Shown here: positions 34,891 to 46,299 of the stretch, piece by piece
Numbering within the stretch: the first letter of the stretch is position 1
How the letters are laid out: each line of letters opens with the position of its first letter
Origin: Arabidopsis thaliana
Lineage: Eukaryota; Streptophyta; Magnoliopsida; Brassicales; Brassicaceae
Assembly (NCBI RefSeq): GCF_000001735.4
Contig: NC_003074.8
Coordinates: forward strand, 15,073,261 to 15,137,260
Reading direction: 5' to 3'
DNA length: 64,000 nucleotides
The notes under the pieces: model-generated
Told to the model about the DNA's origin: nothing
Seen by the model: the letters and a program-made list of their open reading frames with translations, nothing else
Database searches by the model: none
Program-made: the position numbers and the translations under genes

Positions 34891-35691
34891 TATTTTTTTG
34901 TAGTTAACACAAACCCAGAAATTACCGAAATTATATCAAAATGTAGATTTAAACAAGATAAACATCTTTGCTCAAAGAACTAAATGTAAAAACGAAATAG
35001 ATTAAGAGTAATTAAGGTTTCAAGATTCTAAAACACAAAGCAAAACTACAAAATAAAAGCTTGGTCTTTTGGACAAATCCCAAAGAACCTATTTATACTA
35101 AAATCTCAAAAACCCTAGATTCACTAGAAGACAAGAGACTTGAGGCGGTTTGGATTGATGCTCGATCTTGGGGATCTAGTAAAGAGGGTGCTGCAAAGTC
35201 TGCGCCTTTTCCTCCATGCTCTGAGTGATCAATTGGTCGAGTAGATGCTTCTTCCGCTCCTATTCGTATGCTCAGATGTCTGGTTAAGTGGGGAATGAGG
35301 AGGATCTGAAGACGCTTTGAATGATCAACAAGTCTTGTAGAGTAGGTTGCCCTTGATCGAGTAACTGGTCGAGTAGAGGATCGAGTAAAAGGGGAGAGTA
35401 GATTGATCTGCGGCTTCCTTTGTAGCTGCCTGGATCGAGTAAATGGGTCGAGTGAATTTCTCTGCTGTTTCCCTCCTGGTTTGATAGAGTAGGGGGTCGA
35501 GTAGATTCCTTGTAAGCTCCTTCTGCACCTGAAAACACACCAAAACATGCAATATGTATGCAAGATGATCCTAAATGCGTAAGTGTGCAAAATAAGCTAA
35601 ATGTGATGCAAAATGATATGATACAATGAGTGATCACTTAGCTAAATGATGATAAATATATGCCTAAAATGAGTAAAATACAGTGTTATCA

Positions 35692-35706
35692 ACTCCCCCA
35701 AACTTA
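35692..35706 (-). other. Polypurine tract of element A
   Basis: On the minus strand this reads TAAGTTTGGGGGAGT, immediately before the LTR start TGATAACACTG. Confidence 0.88.
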
Positions 35707-38057
35707 TTTCTTGCTTGCCCTCAAGCAAACAAAAAATCTTGAGTTGAAGGAGAGGTTTGAAGGTGGGGATTCAAAAACCGAAGCATGCATATAGAGCGGG
35801 TGAGATCAATGTCCAAGGTAGCTAATTCTAGGTTGCAAGGTGATAGATCCTTACTTCAAAATTTTAGCCATACTCGACACAATGCAACCTAACAACTGCC
35901 TTAATCTATTCAAGCATTCACATCAACCAATTCTTTTTAACTTTTATTAAGCACGAACAGTGGATCAGGAAATGCAATGGTTATGAACTCATTTAGTTTT
36001 GGGCTTAGGCTAAGAGACAAAAATGGTCCCTCTAATGATATGGTCGAGTAACAGGGGACTCTCATAGAAAAGATTGAGCTTTAACAGAATGCCAAAGGTA
36101 AAAGCCAACAGATACATACAAGAACAGACTCCCATCTAGCTATGATATATAATGCGATAGCTCAGAAGATGATCCCAGTCCCTTAGATGTCCTAGCTCTA
36201 CCCTTATTCCCATTCTTTCTCATTTTTGGTTCAAGTTCTCAAGGGTGTTTCTTTAAAACGATTCAAGAGTCTAGCGGGTTTGGTTTTAAACTTTGATAAA
36301 CTTAAGGCTTTTCTTCTAAACTTATAGCATATACGACGTTTTACCCTTTTTTTTGAATCACAATGCCTAACTTTCTTTGAATTCTAAACCCTTTACTAGA
36401 CTAACACTTTTTTGTATCCCCCTTAAGAACTCTAAACTATTACTCTCTTTTATTTTCTTTTTTTTTCATTCCCATTATATTTCCCATTAATTCCATACAC
36501 AATCCCAATCCCAAATACAAGTCTCCACCTAGTCCTACCTAACCCAAAAAGCGTGGGTAGGTCTACATGAAAGATTACTCTTGTCGGCTCATACCTAACA
36601 CGTTATACCAAGCTCAATCGGAAAAAGACCTCACAATCACACACAAATGATCTTTCGCTTGAAATAAGGTTAGGCGCAGAGTATGGGAAACAACTCTAAA
36701 AGTGAGAGTCAGCTACTTGGATTAACAAAGGGTGGTGAAGTGAATAAGATAATCCAAGTATGTATATGGTAGCCATGAGTTCACAAACAATGCATATACA
36801 TGATAATTGCAAATTTATTTCAGGTTCTAATAGATAGAGAATGACATCAGATTAGCGAGTTTCGAATCAAAGTAGTATAGTCAAGTTGTAAATTCAAAGC
36901 AGGGTGCAGTTTTACTTTAGAGAAACAATCAGTTATGCAACAGAGAACTAACAACCTGGGCATTGAACTTACTTCGCTGAATCTAAACATGCTTAACGGT
37001 TTGAAATCATCATTATCCCCTATGCAAATGAGCAATCCTAAATGCAAGCACTCTATATACAATCCCAAAATAAAATGCAATCTACATGACACTCTGTTTT
37101 TGTGAAGTCATTTTCTGAAAAATTTTAAAATTTTATGGGTTTTTTATGCCTTAGATGATGCAAAATTTGAAATAAGTAAAGAGAACAAAATGTCAAACAT
37201 GTCTTGAACCCTCCCCCCAAACTTAAATTACACAGTCCCTTGTGTAATAAAAATCTGAAAAAGAATTCAAGACTAAAACACAAAACACAAAGAAAAATAA
37301 AAAGCTATGGTATAAACAATGGTGGTGGTGGTGTTACCTCAGCGATCAGGTGAAGTAGGCGAAGACAAGGTCATCCATACTCTCCTTTATGTAGCTCCAG
37401 GGAGCGGGTTGTGCTGGACTTGGATTGGTTGGATGCTCTACCCTTTGCTCGGGTTGTTGATCGAGTGGCTTGCCCCAGCATCCGATTTCCTTGTCTTTCT
37501 GCGCTTCTTTAACTTACTCCTCCTCTCCTTCTCCCTAGGTTCAAAGTCTGATTGCCTCGGTGGTGAAGGTGCAGCATGGTGTTCTCTCGGCTCATATGAA
37601 GACTGTCTTGGTGGCGAAGGCGGATCATATTGCATAGGTTCATGTCAAGTGGATCCGCTTCTCCTAAAAGGCATGTCTTGTGGCATCGCCGTAGTAGAAG
37701 AAAACAGCTGAACTTGAGTTGGAGAGTGTTAAACTTCTTGTTGAGTGCTGCGAAAGCTTTGTCTTGAAGTTTACACTAGATTCGGAGGAAACCAAGGCGC
37801 TTGCAAATTTCCTTTGAGTCTTTACTTTGCCTTGGCGCGGAGTACTTCTCAAAGTAAAATTGTTGTGATGCATAAGACTCGTCCATAGGTTCTGCCTCAT
37901 TATCTGAATGTCGAATTGGAGTTTCATCATCATTCACTCCTTCCATTGGCACAACTTCATCACCTGAACCATAGAGGTTCTCTATTGGTGGGCAAAACTC
38001 GATGTTGCTGCCATCTCTAATCGAAGTGGAAGCGGGATTTGGGAGGAGAAAAATAGA
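35707..38057 (-). other. Non-coding interior of element A
   Basis: A long stretch between ATHILA ORF1 and the polypurine tract, as is usual for ATHILA elements. Around 37430-37930 the minus strand keeps decayed coding-like pieces that continue ORF1 (for example SPPRQSDFEPREKERRSKLK) with stops. The remainder (35.7-37.3 kb) shows no domain. Confidence 0.6.
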
Positions 38058-39373
38058 TTATCCTGCTTCAGGGCGATCGAACTGATATTTATATAGGTCA
38101 TTCTTCTGTTGCGACCAAAAGTTCTTGGAATTGATAAGGTGCTGCATATCAATCCATCTCGGAGCAATTGGATTTAAATGCAGAGGTACATTGCATGCTC
38201 TCAAAATTGGGGTCATAACTCCTCCCACAACCATTCTTCCTGGTTTCTTAAGTCCCTTAGCCCATCCTTTGTAGCTCAGCAGATGTTCGATTAGGTAGAA
38301 TGAAACTGAAGCGTCTGTCTGATCTCTTGCTAGAACGGTACCATCTGATGCTAAACCAAGCAGCTCCTGCAGCGCTGGCTCCATCAACTCTAGCTCTCCA
38401 TTGACAAAGGTCCCATTCCCCTCTCTTGCAAATAGTGCACTGGCCAAAGACCTATGAAAGTATTTAACAACCAGACTCCTTATTTCCTTTCTTTTGGTTC
38501 TAGAGGAGGAAAATCCATGTTTAAACCCAAGCGTGGCCCAGAATGACTGGAGCTCTTTCTTGTCAAAACGATGATTCGTGTCCTTTTCGCTTGGAAATCC
38601 ATACATCAGCTCTAGATGCTTGATTGGAAGCCGATATTCTAGGTCATACACACAGAACTCCAAGTATCCCAAACTTCCGTCTGGCCTGACTCCGTCGTCC
38701 TCTTACTCTTCATATATGAATAATTCGACAGATGAAAGAAACTGGATGGTCTCTTCTTCATATCCCTCCATTGGTCGAAATATGTGAATATTCAGGTTGC
38801 ACTGCTTAAACATGTAGTTTACATCATCATAGATGCCGAGTCTCTCCATGGTCTCAGGATGAGGGAATCGAGTTCCTAAAAACGCGTTGCGCTTCAGCAA
38901 CCTATAGTACTCGTTTCGAGTGGCGCACTTTTCTGATTCCAAATCATCACCCCCTCCTCTCTCCGTTTGATCAGCGTCCTCAGGTGAAACCATTTCTTCC
39001 TCAGAGTCTTCATCTACAAGTTTCAGCCTTCTCCCACGGGCTTCTTTCCTCGGGATCGAGTGTTTTTGGCAGGAGAGTTGAAAGTTTCTTCTTCTTGCAT
39101 CGCTTCCTCCTCTTGGCTTGATTCGTTGTGATCGATCTCGAAATTTGCTTGTTCTCTCCTGCTCGACCCCATGGATGATGGTTCAGAGAGTCCTCGAGCT
39201 GCTGCATGCAAAGAAGGTGTTGGATATCTCTTCGATGGTGAGAGAGCTCTGTTCCGGATCCTTGACAAGAGCGTGCACTTGTTTGTCATTGAGAACAAGA
39301 ATGGGAGAGACTCAAAACCAAAATTCAGTAGGTTAAGAGATCGAATGATGGAAATAACAAATGAATTTTGCAA
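38058..39373 (-). pseudogene. ATHILA ORF1 family protein in element A
   Basis: After an acidic, basic-tailed start (near 39170; SSQEEEAMQEEETF, then NTRSRGKKPVGEG) the minus strand encodes NEYYRLLKRNAFLGTRFPHP (38703-38993) and YDLEYRLPIKHLELMYGFPS with FWATLGFKHGF and ALQELLGLASDGTVLARDQT (38058-38672). This is the plant-specific ATHILA ORF-1 family, found downstream of pol where other retroelements may keep an envelope-like gene. Its function is unknown. An in-frame TAA near 38704 separates the two halves and TAA at about 38058 ends the longer one. Confidence 0.82.
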
Positions 39374-40276
39374 TATTTTTGATAAGAAGGGGAAGTGAAG
39401 GAAAGAGAGAGAGTTATAAGAATTTGAGAATGCTTTGGTATGGGAGGTGGAGATATGAGGTTGTTGAGTTCGGGAATTGCGATGGGGGGGGAGGGACCAA
39501 AGTGATTATGAGGGGACAAGAAGACAAAGAGACATCATGGATTTCAATGGAGGCGGGTCACGAGCCGTCGGAGTCCGCAAGGTAGTCTCTTTGGTTTCTT
39601 CACTCGATCGGACGGTGGAAAGTACTTCACTCTTAAGCACTCGATCAAACGGACCAGATTAAACCTCATGAATTTACTCGATCAAAGGGTGGGGATGATT
39701 CCTCTATTTGGTCATTCAATCGCACAACTCAGAACACTCCTCTTTGTTTTACTCTATCAACGGTTGAGATGATTCTTGACTTGATTTAAATTTACTCGAC
39801 CGTTGACTTCCTCAGGATCAATGAAATAAACCTGAAACACATAAACGAAAACATCAAAAATAAAAATGAAAATAGAAAGTTATATACATGGATAGACATG
39901 GGACTGCCTCCCAAGTGAGCTTGTTTTAAGTTGTTGAATCAAGTGTTCTTCTTCAATAGAGGGTTTATTGGGCTGTTTAGGCACTCATGGAGAATAAGTC
40001 AGAAATAGGGATTTCCTCCTCACTCAACAACTTACTCTCTAAGCTTCTTTCCTCTAAATGAACTCCTTTCTGATCTTTTGGTGCAAACCATTCTGTTCTG
40101 AAATCATTGTCCTCTTTGATAGCTAGTGTAGTTTCCATCTTCTCTAGATCAATTCCCATTAAATACTTATTAACTCTTTTTTCAAAATCCCAAAGTTAAT
40201 CTTTCAGCTTCATCACTCTTGAAGACAATCCCTCTATGACTTTGCTCTGCCATTTAAATTTTTTCTTAATCTCATA
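39374..40276 (-). other. Junction region of element A where RT and integrase are deleted
   Basis: It holds the block CCCAAGTGAGCTTG (about 39910), which in element B lies just after integrase. Otherwise only short frames occur (39977-40159). No RT, RNase H or integrase motif is present. Confidence 0.7.
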
Positions 40277-42602
40277 TTAGTCATCTTCTGTAGGGTCTTC
40301 AGTCTGAGCTAACCCTTTTAAGGTTTTATTCTGGTGGCCAAAAGTTCTCTTCAGCTTGCTGAGTTGAGAAGTATAGTTAAATCTTGGTGGGTTTCCAGGT
40401 TCTGTTTCTGCATCAACATCCATGTCCTGAATCCCAAAATTTTGACCTCCTGTTGTTGATGATTTCCCTGAAGCTTTGCTGATGTCAAATTTCATATTGA
40501 TACCTTTTTCAAAGTTTAGATCAATCTTTCCATTCTTGACATCTATGACTGCTCCAACTGAAGCTAAGAATGGTCTGCTTAGGATCAGGGGATCCTTTCC
40601 TTCTTCATCCATATCCAGCACTACAAAGTCTGTAGGTATCTCAACATTTCCAATCTTGACAGGCAGATTTTCTATTAGACCATGAGGATGTACAACAGAA
40701 CCATCAGCTAAGAGTAAAGCTAGGTTGCAGAACTTGTATTCCATCACTCCTAGCCTTTTAGCTGTAGAGAGAGGTATAAGGCTAACAAATGCTCCCAAAT
40801 CACAAAGGCACCTATTGAATGTCAATGGTCCTAGGGAGCATGGCAGAGTGAATGAATCAGGATCATCTAGCTTTTCTTGGATGACTTTCTTCTTTTAAAT
40901 TTCTTGAGTGATGACACTACTAATCATCTCTTGATATTGATCCTTCTCGAGTTTTTCCACTTTAATTTTTTTTCTGAATGGTGAGTATCCAGCAAAGGTG
41001 TGTGCTCTATAGTACAGATGAATTGCTGGATGGCAGGTGCAACAATTTGAGTTGAATCATCCCCTTCTTGAACCATACTGTCCTTAGTATTGTTGAGCTG
41101 ATGATTTGGTGGAGACTCTTCTACTTGTTGAATGGTGATAGCATTAGCAGTAGCATAGTCCTTAGGATTCTGAACTGCTTTTTCTGGAAGTTGCTGAGGA
41201 TGCTTCGGAGCAGAGGTGGATGCGAACTGACTCTCCACATACTTGACTTTGGAATTCAAAGCTTCAAACTTAACATTTAGATCGTTGTAAGAACAACCTA
41301 TCTTGTTGTGTAATTCAGCTATCTTCTTGTCAAAAGCCATAGCTCCAGTAGCTTGTCCCTGAATGATCTATTGAATAAGTTTCTTAATTTCAGGATCTTG
41401 TGTTGTTGGGGCTTGTTGTGGTTATTGAGTGAACTTTGGTGGTGGATTCTGCTGTTGGTATCCTCCATTGAACTGTTGTTTAGGGACATAACCTTGGTGG
41501 TGGATACACTTGATCTTGGGGGTTAACTACATTATTGCTTATGTAGGAGAGGTTTGGGTTGGGCTTGTAGTTGTTGTAGCCCTTGTTGAACCCTCCTTGG
41601 TTCTGAATATAGCAGGACTCTTCTGTTTGGTCATTCTCCCCTTCTTGCATTTGGAATTGCTCTTCATCAGTCATGTAGTGTATCTGCTTCTGCTGAGCCA
41701 AAAATAGTTTGTCTAGCATTTCATTCAGGGCCTTGATATCTTTGCTCTGTCTATCCTCAGTGCCTCCAGTTCCTCTCACTGAGCGATCATAGTCTTCATT
41801 GTAGCACCCATCATATTGTGCTAGATTTTTGAGTAACTCCCATCTTTCTGCTACATCCTTGTTCAGAAAGTTTCCATTTGAGGCAGTGTCGAGTTGCATT
41901 TTAATTTTTGGTAAAGCCCCTCTGTAGAGTGTGCTCAATAATGAAGCTTTCTTAAAACCGTGATGGGGGCACTGAGTGGTGTAGCTTTTAAACCTCTCCC
42001 AAGCTTCCGAGAAAGTTTCATTGTTTTTCTGGGTAAAGCGTGAGATCTCGTTCCTCAATCTAGCTGTTCGAGCATTAGAGAAGAACTTGGCAAGAAAAGC
42101 TTTTTTACAATCATCCCATGAGTTGATGGAGCCTAGGGGAAGAGTCTTCTCCCAGTGATGTGCCTTGTCTCCCTAAGAGAAGGGAAATAGTCTGAGTTTA
42201 AACCCATCTTCAGTGACACCATTGATCTTGGTAAGGTTACAGAGCCTATCAAAGCTATCAAGATGGTCCAGGGGATCTTGCATAGGCAAACTCTTGATTT
42301 CAAAGTTGTTGTTTGAGACCACTCTTGATTTCAAAGTTGTTGTTTTGCACTGGTGGTGGCACTATCCCTTGTCTTTGGTGATGATTCCTAGGTGCATCAC
42401 CAACACCAATGTTTCTTGGTTGATCAACTATAGGTGGATCTTGATCCTCAACTCCTTTGTCCTCTTGATCTATAGCAGCTGGTCTTTGCTGATCACAGGC
42501 TGCCTTTGCTTTGGTTTCTTGTAACTCACGACCTATTCTGTCAATCCTGTCTTTGAAAGGTAGTAGGTTTGCAGAACCTTCAGACCGAGTTTGCATGCAC
42601 AA
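40277..42602 (-). pseudogene. gag and aspartic protease of element A
   Basis: From 42602 downward on the minus strand: a start with NNFEIKSGL and a degenerate gag core (42058-41480; [60 protein letters not shown]). A linker (41340-40924) follows, then a retropepsin-like protease (40825-40277) with [13 protein letters not shown], the D-L-G motif, and [20 protein letters not shown]. Frames are interrupted near 42060-42180, 41470 and 40870. Gag packages RNA; protease would mature the polyprotein. Confidence 0.82.
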
Positions 42603-42722
42603 AGATTAGTACCTATACCACAAAAACAAGCAGACGAAAAGATGAGTTAGTAACTTGAGTATTATAAAAGAACTTGATCTTAAATTTTTCTGATATCTTG
42701 AATGTAACAATGCAACAATGAA

Positions 42723-42737
42723 TTGGCAACGACGCCA
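42723..42737 (-). other. Primer-binding site of element A, tRNA-Asp type
   Basis: On the minus strand TGGCGTCGTTGCCAA follows the LTR end by three bases. It differs from the ATHILA-type site TGGCGCCGTTGCC by one base in the core. Confidence 0.85.
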
Positions 42738-42740
42738 AAT

Positions 42741-44233
42741 AGATAAGTAGGTTTTTGCGCCTACTTATATGCTGAAGTGTGGTGTGTTCAGTTCAATTCC
42801 CCTTAGACACTAACATGTCGATGCAACTATAGGGGGTGTCAATCCAGTCCACTGTTATTGCTAGCAATCACGATGTTTACAGAAGCAACTACGTCAAGCC
42901 AGATTATAATGATGGTGGGTTTCTAGTAACAATCCTAAATCAGGATTCAAACAACAAAAATGAGAACTTAAGAGCCCTACTCGATCATTGGGTCGAGTAG
43001 AACCAACATGTGACAAGTTTAAGAACCAAAATGTTAGTTCATCAGGTGGCTAACAGGCCAAAGGCAAATACCCTAGACGATAGATTCAAAATCGGGTCAA
43101 TCCACTCTTGTGACAGAGATCCTCATAACTTTACCACTTCCTAATCTCAACTCTCGTTACTGAAACATAGCAGAGCAGGATTTAAGCAACAATCTACCAA
43201 AGTCAATAAGCAGTCTAAACAACCAATCTCTTGGGCTAGAATCTACAAATCTCTGGAATTCGTATATCTGGCATCCATTTGAACATCTTTTGGACGCTGG
43301 ATACATATGGTCGAATTCCCACATTAGCCAGCAAACACCGCATAGGGGCCAACGAATCTAGAAGGGATCTAAACTTATCTTAACCACCTGACTAACCTAG
43401 AGATTACCCTAATCTAATCCATCATCAAGAACGCTAATCACTATTCAAGCAACATAACTAAGAACACAAACCCAAAAAATTACAGAAATCATATAAAAAT
43501 GTAGATCTAAACAAGATAAACAACTTTGCTCAAAGAACTAAATGAAAAAAACGAAATAGATTAAGAGTAGTTAAGGTTTCAAGATTCTAAAACACAAAGA
43601 AAAACTACAGAATAAAAGCTTGGTCCTTTGGACAAACCCCAAAGAACCTATTTATACTAAAATCTCAAAAACCCTCGATTCACTAGAAGACAAGAGGCTT
43701 GAGGCGGTTTGGATGGATGTTCAATCTTGGGGATCGAGTAAAGAGGGTGCTGCAAAGTCTGCGCATTTGCCTCCATGCTACGAGTGATCAATTGGTCGAG
43801 TAGATGCTTCTTCCTCTCCTATTTGTATGCTCAGATGTCTGGTTGAGTGGGGAATGAGAAGGATCCAAAGACGCTTTGAACGATCAACAAGTCTTGTAGA
43901 GTAGGTTGCCCTCGATCGAGTAACTGGTCGAGTAAAGGATCGAGTAAAAGGGGCAAGTAGATTGATCTGCTGCGTGGATCGTGTAAAGGGGTCGAGTGAA
44001 TTGCTCTGCTGCTTCCCTCCTGTTTTGATAGAGTAGGGGGTCGAGTAGATGCCTTGTAAGCTCCTTCAGCACCTGCAAACACACCAAAACATGCAATATG
44101 TATGCAAGATGATCCTAAATGCCTAAGTGTGCAAAATAAGCTAAATGTGATGCAAAATGATATGATAAATGAGTGATCACTAAGCTAAATGATGATAAAT
44201 ACATGCCTAAAATGAGTAAATACAGTGTTATCA
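42741..44233 (-). repeat. Element A 5' LTR
   Basis: About 1.49 kb from TGATAACACTG (44233) to CCTACTTATC (42742). A deletion of about 130 bp near 43035 relative to the 3' LTR explains its shorter length. It contains many GGTCGAGTA motifs at 43690-44050. Confidence 0.9.
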
Positions 44234-45067
44234 CTGACTAACCTAGAGATTATCCTAATCTAAACCATCCTCAAGAACCCTAATCACTACTCAAACAACA
44301 TAATCAAGAACACAAACCTAGAAATTACTCTATACATATCAAAATATAGATCTAAACAAGATAAACAACTTTGCTCAAAGCACTAAATGGAAAAACAAAA
44401 TAGATTAAGAGTAATTAAGGTTTCAAGATCCTAAATCACAAAGAAAAACTAAGAGATAAAACCTTGGTTCTTTGGAATAACCCAAAGTGACCTATTTATA
44501 CTAAAATCTCGAAAATCCTAGATTCACTAGGTGACAAGAGACTTGAGGCGGTTTGGATAGATGCTCGATCTTGGGGATCGATTAAAGAGGGTGGTGCAAA
44601 ATCTGTGCCTTTGCCTCTAAGCTCTGAGTGATCAATTGGTCGAGTAGTTGCTTCTTCCTCTCCTCTTCTTATGCTCAGTTGTCTGATTGAGTGGGGAATG
44701 AGGAGGATCGGAAGACGCTTTGAACGATCAACAAGTCTTGTAGAATGGGTTGCCCTTGATCGAGTAGTACATCGAGTAGAGGGTCGAGTATTGTCTGTTG
44801 CTTCCTCTGTAGCTGCCTGGATCGAGTAACTGGTCGAGTGAATTACTCTGCTGCTTCCCTCCTGGTTTGATAGAGTAGAGGGTCGAGTGATTTGCTCTGT
44901 ATACTCATTTTGCACCTTAAAACACACAAAAACATGCAATATGATCCTAAATGCCTAAGTGTGCAAAATAAGCTAATTGTGATGCAAAATGATATGAAAC
45001 AATGAGTGATCACTAAGCTAAATGATGATAAACACATGCCTTAAATGAGTAAAATACAGTGTTATCA
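44234..45067 (-). repeat. Element B 3' LTR, proximal part
   Basis: It starts with the second CTGAC copy and ends at CAGTGTTATCA (45067). Then comes ACTCGCCAAACTTA, the degenerate polypurine tract of B in which one G of the usual run is a C. Confidence 0.87.
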
Positions 45068-45179
45068 ACTCGCCAAACTTATCTCTTGCTTGCCCTCAAG
45101 CAAACAAACTATCTTAATTTGAAGGAGAGGTTTGAAGGTGGGGATTCAAAACCAAAGCATGCATATAGAGCGAGTGAGA

Positions 45180-45639
45180 TCAATGTCCATAAAAAAACCA
45201 TATGTGCTCTAGGAAACCAAACATATCCTCAAGAGTTTTGATGGCCAAAATATAGTCTTTTCCATAGACTTTGAAGATGATATACCCCAACCCTTCTTCT
45301 CTCGACTCATGGCAAGGTAGCCCCCGAAACCACTATTGTAGGCTGAGTGAGGGTTGGCCATGAGACCCAAAAGACCACTCTTTTCAAAGAGGTACTCGAC
45401 ATATTCTGTTATGCCAAGCTCTTTCATGGTTTGGGGGTGAGGGTATCGAGTGCCCTGAATATCGTGAACCACCAAAAGCTCATAGTAACCATTTGGCGAC
45501 AACTTAGTCTTCTTTATCAAGGATTTGGTGATCCTTGGAGTTATTCAGGGACATAGTCTTCATCCCCACCAAGGTCTTCATCCACAAGGCTTCTCTCCTC
45601 CGCCATGGCTCTCTTACCTCTTGCAATCTCAGCTCTTCT
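45180..45639 (-). pseudogene. ATHILA ORF1 remnant of element B, separated from its start by element C
   Basis: LSPNGYYELLVVHDIQGTRY and PHPQTMKELGITEYVEYLFE match the NEYYRLL..FLGTRFPHPETMERLGIYDDV region of A's ORF1. Upstream (about 45540-45639) lies an acidic stretch, LVDEDLGGDEDYVPE, ending in a stop. The matching N-terminus ([20 protein letters not shown]) is at 50140-50271, beyond the C insertion. The C-terminal half is deleted. Confidence 0.75.
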
Positions 45640-45644
45640 TCTAT

Positions 45645-46234
45645 TGATAATAGGTTTTTAAGATCAATTAATCCTAAAACACTATCTTGTCGTTGTAGTA
45701 TTTTAGGTGTCAATCAATTCAGGTGTGATGCAAACAGATGAGATGTGATCAGAAGTCACTAAGTCAAGCCAAGTAATAACAGTTTTGGGATTTCTAACAG
45801 TCCTAAGCGAATATGCAAAAAACAGAAACTTTAACAGAATTACTAAAATCACTCGACCACAACAGGCTGATGCCAGAAGCAGGATGTGGTCGAGTAAGAG
45901 GTCGAGTAATGAGACAACTGTACTCGACTGCACAGTCTGTTGCCAGACATTGGGTGTGGTCCAATAAGTTGGTCGAGTAATTGCAAAAACTAAGAAATAG
46001 ACAATGAGAGATTAAGCGATAACGATAAAACAGAGAAATCAGATAGACGAGAAATTCCTAAGGATGGGATAATCGAATAGAGTGGTATCCTAGCCAATTC
46101 GAATGGTTAACAAGGGCAATCAGGCTATCCCTAGACAACATGTTCAACAACAGATCAATTCACTCTCGTGATAGAAATCCTCAAGCAAAGCTAGCCCAGA
46201 CTAATTCTCATTAACGCAATCTAACTTTGCAGGA
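45645..46234 (-). repeat. Element C 3' LTR, truncated
   Basis: It matches 48338-48925 almost base for base, then breaks off after TCTAACTTTGCAGG. Confidence 0.87.
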
Positions 46235-46299
46235 GGTCGAAGGGTTTTCTTGAAGACCTATCAGCAAGGATTAAAGTCAGATCGCAAGGCCTCTACTGA

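Larger units (their letters stand above)
26699..34905 (+). mobile_element. CACTA (En/Spm-type) DNA transposon, 8.2 kb, decayed
   Basis: The left terminus is CACTATAAGAAAACAGG. The right terminus, read inverted, is AACTACAAAAAAATAGG, so the outermost base is mutated. Subterminal regions at both ends are packed with TTGCGAGG/CCTCGCAA repeats, the usual transposase-binding arrays of CACTA elements. It carries a TNP2-type transposase and a second, Transposase_24-type gene, both on the plus strand. It sits inside the 3' LTR of element A and is therefore younger than A. A perfect 3-bp duplication is not visible. Confidence 0.87.
25860..35691 (-). repeat. Element A 3' LTR, split by the CACTA element
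   Basis: Parts 25860-26698 and 34906-35691 together make about 1.63 kb and match 42741-44233. The reading AACTAAGA/ACACAAACCC is rejoined by removing 26699-34905. Confidence 0.88.
25860..44233 (-). mobile_element. Element A: ATHILA-type retrotransposon inserted into B's LTR
   Basis: The LTRs start TGATAACACTG (minus strand). The element is flanked by CTGAC at 25855-25859 and 44234-44238. Components on the minus strand: 5' LTR 42741-44233, primer site, gag and protease 40277-42602, ATHILA ORF1 38058-39373, polypurine tract, and a 3' LTR split by the CACTA element. RT, RNase H and integrase are missing: protease runs almost directly into the block (about 39890-39930) that in B follows integrase. 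The element would need pol from a relative. The two LTRs differ by a deletion of about 130 bp and many substitutions, so the insertion is old. Confidence 0.88.

Noticed and set aside
35093..35637. Open frames with repeated STRP/LLDP motifs
   Set aside because: They lie inside the A LTR and reflect repeated GGTCGAGTA motifs; the same shadows occur at 43831-44096 and 44496-44939.
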